This document shows positions 34,225 to 44,900 of a stretch of DNA of 64,000 nucleotides, in pieces. Location of the stretch: the NCBI GenBank assembly GCA_903813345.2, contig CAIIXF020000010.1, positions 2,471,169-2,535,168 on the forward strand, in the 5' to 3' direction. Source of the DNA: Owenia fusiformis (lineage: Eukaryota; Annelida; Polychaeta; Sabellida; Oweniidae). Every line of letters begins with the position of its first letter. The stretch's first letter is position 1. The notes beneath the pieces are model-generated. The model searched no databases. It saw only the letters and a program-made list of their open reading frames with translations, and was not told the origin of the DNA. A program made the translations under genes and the position numbers.

Positions 34225-35345
34225 CTTGAATTTTAAACTTAGGATTTTGAAGATTCTGGTGAATATATCTTTAAAAAACTTGTCAAATGTCTTTATAATG
34301 ATCATATCTATCGTATGTGCAAATATAATTCATGATAAACCTCTAATAAAGTCACAATGCGTCATTGAAAAACACAGCCAATGTTATTCCAATGGGGAAG
34401 TGCCCGGATGTTGAGAAAGTTGTACCACGAAACTGAACTCTCCAACGCGGAGATAAGAATATTTCGCACGTTAAAAGTTAGCGCGTATAGGTATATTGGT
34501 ATCACTCCATTACTTTTAATTTTAAAAGATAGTGGCCACATTGATGAATAATAAAAAGCAAAATGCCACATATATACGTTTCATTGAGTACATCATCTTA
34601 GAATGATGACTCGCAGTTTAAAGTATATTCTGTGTCTGAAAGGTATCAACAAAAACACTCCAATACATTGCCAGAATTATTTTAAAATATTTTTAAACTG
34701 GTAGTCATTTTGAAATCAACTTTTGGGTAAACTCCTTCAATAGCCTTAATTCATACATTATGCCTATATAATATGAACAGAATGCACTAATATGCAAATG
34801 TCACCACCTGCCATTTGTTACAGAAATCGACTGCCTAACACTGGCGATAGAAAGTTGGAGACTGCAACAATGTGATGACATAAAAATGGACCATCATTAT
34901 TTGAGTTCCAAGCTCAATCATTTTTCAAAGATAAAATAATGATCTTCCACCGTTTTTGTGAATTTTAATTCCCCTCCCAAAATGTTCTTCCCATGAATTG
35001 ACAGAAGTCAAACTCATAAAACTAATGAGAATGAACAAAAGTATAAACTACATGGGTCTGTTGTGGCATATGGCCTCTTAATATATGGATGGTACCTTTG
35101 AATCCTAAATAAAACAAAACATTTCCCATTTTTATATGTACCTTGCACTTAATAAACTTTAGCATAAACCATCTTTCAACATGTATGATCTATTGATTGT
35201 GAAAAGTATCATTGGGGCAATTCAGGGTGAGAATTATAGACAATGGCTGATTGGCTGATTCATTGTGGAGTGCTCAGTTGTAATACAAAAATATCATATT
35301 GTAATCTTACTTTGCTGCATTTTTTTATTTGATGATCCATTATTG

Positions 35346-35540
35346 ATCACATTGGTACAAACGTGTAGCTAACTTCAAAAGTTGCTCTTAAATACTGTAA
35401 AACTGTTTTGCGCAATTTACAATTTTACAATTGGTGTGTCATGATCACATTGGTACAAACTTGTAGCTCACTTCAAAAATTGTTTTTTAATACTGTAAAA
35501 CTGTTGTGCAATTTTGAGCATTTTGTAATACTGCTGGTCT
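35346..35540. repeat. About 97-bp imperfect tandem duplication
   Basis: Two copies of GATCACATTGGTACAAAC, followed by TGTAGCT, ACTTCAAAA, TACTGTAAAACTGTT and GCAATTT. The first starts near 35346 and the second near 35442. Confidence 0.8.
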
Positions 35541-36707
35541 TGCATAGTTTGAAATATTTCCAAGTTTCATCCAAACCCTGTCCAACTTGCTCATCCATAT
35601 ATCTAGCTGCAGACAACAATTTTCTACTTCTGTAAATATATGTTGATCAACAGGTATCTAATGATACCCTTGTGTCGATTGATATCCATCAATGAATCAT
35701 TAAATGTTGATGTTTGTTCATAGTTGACCTAATAGCTAATTAACCTACATTGAATGTCAAAGCAATTTAAAAATTTTGCCAGTTTCTCTAATTTTACTCT
35801 ATTTGATGGTCAATTTGATATTACTTAGCTTTTATGCACATTTCAATACATAAATTGTGTAAACTGAACTAATTGTTGAAGTTAGAGCCATTTAATATGT
35901 TCGAAATTATATTACCGATACATCTTCTATCTCTTTGGGTGTTCATCACTTTGGGTGATCAGGTCAAACCATCTATATGTTGGTTTGGTTTGGTTCAGCA
36001 ATATTAATATCCTATTTGTGTTAATACAAACCAAAGTATTAAAGTCAAAATAACAGCATAATAATAGCTTGTTTATTGCATCTTAAACTATAATGCTGTA
36101 TTTTGATTTGACAATTAATGTCACATGACCAGTTGGTAATTTGACATATGGCATGGTTACAAATTGATGGTTTTTGAACTTATTTAATAAATATTTGTTG
36201 ACAAATTTTCATTTCACCAATATGGAGTGGTAATTCCCCTTTCATCTCCAGTGCTCTATCTAATCAAGCTATTCAGGGATATAATAGGTTCTCAACATTA
36301 CCAATCAACACTCAACTTAATCTGGTTATTTTTACCAAAATTTCCCGTTTTAGGAATTTTCTCTTTCCATATGAAAATATTATTCTAATTTTCAATAATT
36401 TTGCCACTTATTTTCATTCATCTTCCCTATTGCTATGGATACTGATTATGAACCACTAGCTATTATATGCCACCAACACGCCACATGTGACAGGTTTTCC
36501 ATTCACTCATAAAAACATGTCATACTCCTATCCTCGAAGTGAACACGACTTCTCAGTCCAGTGCAAATCACACCAAGAAAATGTGGTCAATTAGTTGATT
36601 GGCCCACCTTAGTTGTTAATAAACAAACTTCAATGTGAAGATTTCGTGGAGCTGCATATTAAGAGAGTTCCAGTGATTTATGTCCTATAAGTCCTATATT
36701 ACATACA

Positions 36708-39700
36708 TCAGCTAATCTCCATCTCCATGTGTGAACTGCTAGGACTACTTGAGCTGGAGGACTCTTGAGCCTGAGACTCTGGTTCCTGGTAGGTATAGAA
36801 AAGTCCACATAAAGCTTCCTGTACTGCACGGCTACATCCCACCTTAGCCTCATAACCTCCTCCCCTGTCTGCCTGGGAGGCCTCTCTCATGTGATTTAAA
36901 TACCTGAAAGTAGCAACTGGTTTATTCTGATTTGTTCCACATTTAGTCTCGTTTGGTGTGGAAACAATCGTTTATTCAAGATGTATCTGAAAATGATCAT
37001 CTAACATCATGTCATAATTAATAACATCGATGATTATAATTCACTTCTTATCTGACATTTCAATATTAATTGGCATTTCAGTATTAATTGGCATTTGTAT
37101 ATAAACTGTCCTTTCAATATAAATTCTCATTTCAATACAAATTAACATTTAAAACCTTATAAAAAGGTACTTTACCCATTTTGCAGCATAGCGGGTGTAT
37201 CTGGCACATCAGGACCACAGTATTGTATTGAAAGAGGGGAGTATATGTAGAGGGCAGCCTCTATTGGTACAGTGCTTGGGAATGTGTCGCCACGCTGTTG
37301 ACCCTGAAGTGGAGCATATTCATATCTTATTTTAAGTTTGAGATAATAACGCAAGAAGAGTAACTTTCACTAAAATTATAAAGTGAGCAAATACAGCTTG
37401 TATTCATCCAGGATAGCAGGATAAATACAGAAAACATTATCCCATTCCCCAGCTACACTATATATTCCGACTCATTATGTACCTAGAACTTCAGAAGTTA
37501 TGGAAAACAAGAGATTATTTATAGTGTCAAATGAAGCATTTGTAACTGTTGCTGACAAACAAATTGGAAATATATAAGGGTTATGTACTGGGAGGTTTTG
37601 GATTTGGTTTTGGATCGCAGGGACCGAGGGAGATACACATATTTCCCGCGGGATAAACACTGTATCCAAAACCGACCGTACATAAATGGTGTATCTCATA
37701 CTTGAGTGGGTTTCGGGTAGATATAACCTTTACCACCTTTTTCAAATGACAAGATAGGCCTATACTGTAAAAGCACAATTTATATTTAACATTTTCATAA
37801 TATTCCTTCAGTTCAATACAATAGAAAAAATTTTTAAACTTCTGAAATTTAAATTTTTAAACTTTTGAAAAAATTCCCGGGAGCGGGATGGATAGTATTA
37901 TATCTGCCCGCATTTGGCCTAGAGCGGGACATATACAATATATCCTGCCCGCTCCTCAGATATGATATATATTCCCAGGTGATATCTACCCCAAACCCAC
38001 TCAAGTATGAAATACATAGCACTACTTACTACTCTAATTCCAGATGAAAACATTGTAGTTCTAGCAATATATAGCACTACTTACTACTCTAATTCCAGAT
38101 GAAAACATTGTAGTTCTAGCTTTAGGTAAAGATGGAGCCTCTTCCTCCTCATCTTCCCGTTGCCTAGCAACCTCAGCTTTATGACTGGCTAGGATATAGT
38201 TGGCTGGGGCTTCAGAGAACATCTAAATATACAAGATATAGAAAAAACATAGTGCCAACTGCCAATGTACTGCAAATATAGTATCACATGGCCTAGGCTT
38301 CAATGTACAAATATTACTTTGATGTAAAAATTGTTCTAAGGAACCTTTTATTGTCAGAGAAATCATAAGTCTGTAACATAATCCGATTCCTGAAACAGGC
38401 TATCTATCAAAACATAACCACTTTCATATAAATATGTTATGTGGTGTGAATTAAATGAAGATTAAGAAGGTGTCAATTCGAGTTTAAAAGTAATCAAGAA
38501 TGATTTACCAGTTCATCAATTAACGCCTCTTTGTTTTGTATTTTTCTAGTTTTTTCTTTGGTTTCTTCTTGCTTCATGTCATTCCTATGTGATTCCTGAA
38601 GCTCCCTTTCTTCCTCTATCAAAGCCTCTATCAGTTCTTCATCCCTACTCTGGTAACCATAAAACATCATAAATAATCATACCTGACCAAATATTACAAT
38701 TAACAGTTGGCAACACAAAACTAGGTAAAAGGACCAGTTATAATATGGCAAGTGATTTTAGATAGTCATATCTACAATCTGCAATTATTTCATAAAAATG
38801 TAAAAAAGATAATCAATTGAATCACAAAGATAAATAAATGTCAGTATGAGATAACTCACCAATTTAGACTGGTTTTTGCGTATTGTATCCTTGTTCTCTT
38901 TTTTATATTGTTCAATTTTTTTCTTGGTTTCCTCAACATCTACTCCATTAGCTAGATTAAAAACTGAAAAAGATTTAAAATTTTATTTTCATACTTTATA
39001 AACTGTAAAGTAAACTGTGTGGTATCATTATGCACATACATGTTGAACTTTAAAGTAAAGCACCTTTGTGTGTCCCGAATCGAAGATAAAGTTTTGCTAC
39101 CATTTTTAGTCATTTTTTAAAACTGAAAAACAACTAGGCAATAGATGATATAACCTTAAAATAAGCACGTAGTTAGATATATTAATAACACTTCTTACTT
39201 GTGGTTTCAATATCTTCTAAGTAATCATTGTAAGCCCTTAGTGTTGGAAAATCTTCCTCTTGTTTGTTGTAACTGAATCAAACAACATTGATTAAACACA
39301 TTACAAATACCATATTACACTTACATTACACTTCAATTAGGGATGGTGTTCAAAATTTGCAATAAATTAGTTACTTCCTTTATGGTATACTTTCTTTACT
39401 TTGGCATCATCCTTCACCCTCTCTAGATATATGTTCATTATATTCCATTTTAAATGTAATAAAGTGAGTATTGTTACCTCTTACCACAAAAACATACTTG
39501 ATAGATATAAAACATATAACTATGTTCTTTCTAAGCCAATCTACAAGGCAAATGATCAAACTTACTCTCTGAGTATTTTTTTCCTAATATCCATTTCCTT
39601 TTCCACAGATGAATCCTCAAAGAACTGTATTCTGAAGTTTGTTCGTCTAAGTGGAATTTTACATGCAGGACAGGCCGCTGATCCACGCACAAATAACACT

Positions 39701-41673
39701 TCCACACAATTGTCACATCTGCAAATATTAGTTTATATATTATGCAATCATTTACAGACTGAATTTTTACTTTTTGGGGGGTATGTCCAATGATTGTTCC
39801 AAAGAGGAATTGAAATCTGGTTGCATTGTAATATTGTTTTTTTCCTTTAAGTGCTATTTTTGGCATAACTGTAGAATTCAGTAGTATTAATTCCCAGGTA
39901 GTATCAACACCCGGATCTCACACAGTTTATACCATGCTTGTCAGTGTCCATACTATTAGATTGTCAATGCTATTATTGCAGATGATACAGCTGAACTAGT
40001 GAACTTTGATTTATTCATCTTTATTTTCACATTCTGTTTTTTCAAAGTTTAAACTAAGGCCCTTTTTGCTGATATTTTGCATTGTCACAGTCATACCAGA
40101 CCTTTTGCTTGTATTTAGCATTACCACAGTTTTACCAGACTTTGTGCTGATTTTTAACAGTGTCACGGTTGAACCAGACATTGTGGTGGTATTTAACATA
40201 ATTGTCATGGTCATTCCAGAATTTTTTCTGATATTTTGCATTGTCCTGGTTATACCAGACTTTACTAGACTTTTCCTTGTATTACACATTGTCATGGTTG
40301 TACCATAGACAGTCTTTGTAGGGGTATAAGGATTTTCAAGGTCCTACTAACTAGAGCCTATGGAAAGGGGGTTTTGTCACATAATCATGTCAGGTGGTAA
40401 TACGTTTTCACGTCGCACATTACTAATCAGAATTACTTTCACGTTTCACGTCCTTGATCATCAAAATATTACATTCACGTTTCACAAAGATCAAATATCA
40501 TTACATTCACGTTTCACGCCAGCTTGCGATCCCCATTGCTGTACATATAGACTTAATGTTGCAGAACTTAATGATGTTGTTTTTTGTTTTCTCAAGGTCA
40601 GCGTCAATGAAACGTTTGGGAAGCCTGACTTTCAGTTGTTTTCTTCGACTAGTTTGTTAGTATGTTTAGTTCGTATAATAATCATTAAATTAAACACAGA
40701 GTCAGCGAAATCACTCTCCATTTTGCTTGCAAGACTTGCAAAGTCCAGACGATGGTCACATAGTCTAGATATCTCAGTATATCAGGTCGATCTTTGTATT
40801 CGCCGGATTGGCTGGCTGAATTTCTACTAAGTCGTTATTCTCGACCAATCAAAACAGAAGAAAAGAAATCAAAATATTAATATCCCGATGGTATTGCACC
40901 TCTGTTATGTTAATCTTTGTTGCGTTTTGTAACTGGTGTTCTGATTGGCTAAAAACAGAAAAGTTTAGAAATAGGAACTAATTATATTTGAGTTTACAAA
41001 GTCGACAAATAAGGTGTACCACAAAAGCGAACGTAGAATCAAATGTATTCTCGCCGAACAAAGTTTCATTTATTCTGAAAACATAGCACGAAATAACGAG
41101 ACTGAATGGCGTCACAGAGGTCTCATAATTCAAAATACGATGCATGAGGCAATGTTAATTGACTTCATGATGCACGGGGTTAACTTCATGAACGTCTGCA
41201 CGGGCCTGGAGGACTTGCATCTCATGTTTTCTCGTTCAATCAAAATCCACTAAAACGCTGCACGCCCGAACCCTTTCCATAAGCTCTAACTACAAGCAAG
41301 AAGTCTGGTACAACTGTGAAAATGCTAAATACTAACAAAACGTGTCTTATGACAGTGACAGGCAAAGTTGGAGATGTCACAAATCCTGATACAACCCTGT
41401 CAGTGTTACTGTAGGAGCCCTTGGCTATGGCCATGGTTTCTCTGAATGATTACTGTTGGATATCAGTTTGAGAATAGAATGGTTTAACCAGAGACATATA
41501 AAACGTTTTATATGTCTCTGGTTTCATCCAGGACACTGGACAGTCAGAGGAGACAATAAAATCCTAACACATGAGTTTACTCACATAGAATGTCCACAAA
41601 CATTCACCAGAAACTTCATATTTGGATTCCGATACTTGTTTGTACCACATCTCGGACATGACTGCTCTTCCAT
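36708..41673 (-). CDS. MNAT1: MNAT1 (MAT1), CDK-activating kinase assembly factor, complete
   Basis: MAT1 bridges CDK7 and cyclin H in the CDK-activating kinase and tethers it to TFIIH in the nucleus. Eight exons, in transcript order: 41585-41673, 39566-39718, 39199-39272, 38860-38963, 38509-38649, 38085-38222, 37176-37303, 36708-36903; 340 aa with all phases consistent (human protein 309 aa). The N-terminal C3HC4 RING has Cys6, Cys9, Cys26, His28, Cys31, Cys34, Cys46 and Cys49, the same spacing as the human protein. A central Lys/Glu-rich coiled coil follows ([29 protein letters not shown]). The hydrophobic C-terminal region that binds CDK7/cyclin H is recognisable ([27 protein letters not shown]). 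The tail is longer than in human, with a Ser-rich stretch. The first intron carries a composite insertion, and the exon 6 donor is duplicated. The gene is divergent from UFC1. Confidence 0.95.
37050..37155. repeat. Short degenerate repeat, about 20 bp period
   Basis: Repeats of CATTTCAATATTAATTGG with variants, five or so copies, just downstream (minus strand) of MNAT1 exon 7. Confidence 0.6.
37574..37687. mobile_element. MITE related to the 30518 element
   Basis: Begins GGTTATGTACTGGGAGGTTTT and ends with an inverted AACCGACCGTACATAA. Its start is a near match to the element at 30518, so both belong to one family. It lies in MNAT1 intron 6. Confidence 0.55.
37698..38012. mobile_element. About 315-bp TIR element in MNAT1 intron 6
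   Basis: CTCATACTTGAGTGGGTTTC and GGGTAGATAT at the left are mirrored by ATATCTACCCC and AACCCACTCAAGTATGA at the right. The inside contains GGGAGCGGGA and CCCGCTC pairs. No ORF. The right end abuts the duplicated MNAT1 exon edge. Confidence 0.65.
38018..38064 (-). repeat. MNAT1: Duplicated tail and donor of MNAT1 exon 6
   Basis: A copy of about 47 bp, offset 55 bp from 38073-38119, repeats the last codons of exon 6 (TTTTCATCTGGAATTAGAG) and its GTAGTAAGT donor. The functional donor is the exon-proximal one at 38084/38085, because it keeps phase with exon 7. Reading past it into the copy meets a stop within nine codons. The duplicate donor is intact in sequence. Confidence 0.8.
40060..40310. 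repeat. 39-bp minisatellite in MNAT1 intron 1
   Basis: Six degenerate units of about 39 bp with the core TATTTNNCATTGTCACAG and TTATACCAGACTTT. Because 39 is a multiple of three, both strands stay open for about 95-100 codons, which is an artefact. A partial inverted unit recurs at 41290-41335. Confidence 0.8.
40345..41292. mobile_element. Composite inverted-repeat insertion in MNAT1 intron 1
   Basis: ACTAGAGCCTATGGAAAGG (about 40350-40368) is mirrored by CCTTTCCATAAGCTCTAACT (about 41271-41290), and minisatellite units of the same family flank both sides in opposite orientation. The inside has clearly different composition: three TTCACGTTTCAC repeats (40440-40520), two inward CCAAT boxes (near 40848 and 40950) and an open plus-strand frame at 41014-41253 (79 codons). 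I do not recognise its source. It could be a fold-back element that captured foreign or host sequence. Confidence 0.45.
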
Positions 41674-41977
41674 TCTTTGCGATATTGTATAAAAACGATA
41701 AATTCAACAAAAAAGAAAAGTTTCAAAACTCAAAATGAAATTAAGAAAAGCTAGCAATTTATATATATCCTCTCTGGAAAATGCGAACTCCAATGAGAAA
41801 ATATGCCCCATTCCTTATGATCACGCATTATTGCTACAATTAAAGAAACAAAAAATCTTACAAATAATATTTTGTTGATTTAATTGAAAATAAAATGACA
41901 CAAACATGTAATAATTAGAATATTACCAAAATACTAAACCTCATAAGGAATAACTACATGACTTTTACAAATCCAAC
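41674..41977. promoter_or_regulatory. Shared MNAT1-UFC1 bidirectional promoter region
   Basis: The two start codons are 304 bp apart and divergent, so both promoters must lie here or in the 5' UTRs. An exact 11-bp inverted repeat, ATTCCTTATGA at 41810-41820 and TCATAAGGAAT at 41941-41951, gives each gene one copy. No TATA box position is decisive. The bidirectional role is inferred from geometry. Confidence 0.55.
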
Positions 41978-44900
41978 ATGGTAGATGCAGGCACTAAAAA
42001 AGCATTGGGAAAAATTCCACTGCTCAAGACAAAAGCTGGGCCAAGGGACGGTGAATTGTGGATTCCAAGAATAAAAGAAGAATATCAAAGTCTAATAGCG
42101 GTAAATCAAATATTTAATTTAATCTGATTGCAATGATATTGACAAAAATATGGCAGATTTTTTTAGGTCTTCACTTCCGGGTTTACTTTTAACATATGTC
42201 AACATGAATTTCATCGCCATTTCACAATCAGTTCATCGATAAATAGGTTTGTATACGTATACACATCCTTTGAGAAGCAGGATTGTCAACCAATATTCCT
42301 TCCCAATCTTTATTTACAGCTGACAGGGAATAATTTGGCAATAATATTACTACAGTTTGGACAATAAATATGTGACGACCCTTGATAGCAAGTTGCTACT
42401 ACAGCCTAGCTGTACTGGCTTACGTTTTTATAGCTCACTTGGTAGAGCATCAGTCTTTGGATCCAAGGGTCCTAGGTTTGATTCCCACACGGGGCATTGA
42501 ATTTAGCACACTTTCTTTCAATTTCTTTATCTGGCTTGTTACACGATAGTTAGTTAGTCATTCCCCTGGGGTGCCCTCATGTCATAACAAATAAATAAGT
42601 CCTGGATTTAAGAGAGTTTTTAGAGGTCATACATCAGTGGAGGAGAATTTAAGATAGTTAAAAATGACAACAATATTCTTACCTCCTGTGTTGAAGAGCT
42701 CTCATGTTGAGTCCAGACTTTTTACATCCGGGTTCTTTCTCATTGACAGGGTCTGATTTTGAATTAAACTTTACAGCTTAATTGATATTATTCTCCTCAT
42801 ATATTTGCACAATTGATAAAAATATATGTCCTTATGACAAACTGCAAAGCATTTTTAGGAAACGATAATCATGAAATGTACTACTGTGATGTCTCAAATT
42901 TTTAGTATTAATTGACTGACCAATGAAAATCTGTCCTACCTGATGTGTTGCATTATGGGAGATATATCAATGTTAATGACCATGTTTTTATTCTATTGGG
43001 TAATAGTCTGCTCACTCACTATAGCTTACCTCCCAAGCTTGATGGGTGTTTTTCACTTATTCGTTTGGCTCGGTCATTCCCCTCGATTAGAATTGTGAAG
43101 CAAAAACATTCATTCATTATTCAGATTAACAATATCCTCGAAATTTGAACACCTGTCAATTTGAACGCTTTTGGCTGGTCCCATGGGTGTTCGGATTAGA
43201 CAGGTTTTACTGTAGTTATTTATCTCTACTTTTCCACTTTTCAGTATGTGGAAAACAACAAGAAAGATGACAATGATTGGTTTCGCCTAGAGTCCAATAA
43301 AGAAGGTACAAGATGGTTTGGAAAATGCTGGTATATTCATGAGCTGCTTAAATATGAGTTTGAATTAGAATTCGATGTAAGTTTATTTGAGATATTTTGA
43401 TAAGTGTAGAGTTCTTTTTACTTGAATTTATCATGAGAATTTTACATATATATTTTCAGCATTATGCTTTTAAGATGCTTGACAAGCATAACAAATCCCT
43501 CATGGTCATTTGGTGATCTCAGGTCTGGAAAAGAATATTTATTTCTGCAATTTTTGTGACTATTCCAAGGATACCCTAGTTTATTTTGCTATGAGTAACT
43601 ACCAAATGGGATCTTGCCATCTTTCAATAAAAATGTTGTTTTGAACCTTATATATTTCCAATCTGAAGCACTTCGACATTTACCGACCCTTTTCTATTTC
43701 TAATTTTGTAGATTAATTTAAAATTTCTGATATTTTCAGATTCCAGTCACATACCCCACAACTGCACCTGAAATAGCAATTCCAGAGCTAGATGGTAAAA
43801 CAGCTAAAATGTATAGGTACTGTACTTGTACTTGAATAGATCAGATCTGTCCAGTAAATGCCACAGTTAAGCTAATACAGTATTGTAACTAAAATGTTTC
43901 AGTGATTTGAGACTACAATGATCTTCTTAAAAAATGCCTCTTTTATATTCCCTTTTACACCTTTTAAACCCCTCAGTGGGATTGTAAATTATCTTATTGT
44001 TCTGTTTTCCAGGGGAGGCAAGATCTGTCTTACAGACCACTTCAAGCCACTTTGGGCTCGTAATGTGCCAAGGTTTGGTATTGCACATGCTATGGCCACC
44101 CTGTATTATTGTTCTGTCTGTTTTCCAGGGGAGGCAAGATCTGTCTTACAGACCACTTCAAGCCACTGTGGGCTCGTAATGTGCCAAGGTTTGGTATTGC
44201 ACACGCTATGGCTCTTGGGGTAAGTGTGTCTTCCCTTTCATTGGAAGTGTCCTCCAAAGGATTTTTTTGAATAGGATACAAAACTCTCATTAATGGTTTA
44301 AAACTAAACATCCTATAAAATTTGAAACCTATCTGTCCACTGGCATATGCATTATATCCAAGACAGACTTATGGGTGAACAGACAGACGGATGGACTGAT
44401 CCTTCTCTCTATCCCTCCCAACCTTTATTCAGTGTGATAATTAGGATAATATTATGCATGTAGATCATTGTCATTGATATCCATGCTAAATCTCCTGGTT
44501 TCCTCAGACTACAGTAAGTTGCCTCAGAATCTACTAAAAATGTATTCATACAGTACCACAACTTGGGATCAATATCCTAGATGCGAGTAGAAATAATGTT
44601 GATTTACGTCACTAAAAATTCAGTCAAACTGATGTCATATTTGGAATCTACATGTAAAATTACATCTAGAAATATGGGTTTGAAAAGAGTTTATCAACTT
44701 TGAAAATTTAATTTTCTTTGAAAATGTGACTTCTAGGTCGGGGAGATTCCCCATCTTTTCTTGTGTTGGGCAGATAATATTTTCTTTTACTGGACATATT
44801 TTAATTTGTATAACTATCAGATACATAAGGGTAATATGAAAAGTGAACCACTAAAACTGATGAATATTCAAGTTTAAGGGAATTTTGTAATACCCTGCCA

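Larger units (their letters stand above)
33667..36707. other. Intergenic between protease start and MNAT1 stop
   Basis: Mostly featureless AT-rich DNA. It contains a motif cluster at 34185-34224, an imperfect tandem duplication at 35346-35540 and no ORF with coding character. The first few hundred bases should hold the protease promoter; the last part should hold the MNAT1 3' UTR. Confidence 0.5.

Noticed and set aside
34226-34414. 62-codon ORF just after the CRE/ETS cluster
   Set aside because: Ile/Lys/Asn-rich product typical of AT-rich noncoding DNA, no similarity I recognise.
40006-40308. Overlapping open frames of about 95-100 codons on both strands
   Set aside because: Both arise from the 39-bp minisatellite; hydrophobic repeated residues reflect the repeat unit, not a gene.
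40360-40830. 156-codon plus-strand ORF in MNAT1 intron 1
   Set aside because: Composition is dominated by TTCACGTTTCAC repeats and AT-rich codons; no domain or start context supports a protein.
42430-42500. tRNA gene
   Set aside because: Boxes A and B are present but acceptor and anticodon stems do not pair; treated as a SINE head.
43918-44223. 101-codon ORF across the UFC1 exon 4 duplicate
   Set aside because: It reads the pseudo-exon in frame and the true exon out of frame; no sensible start or donor supports a separate gene.
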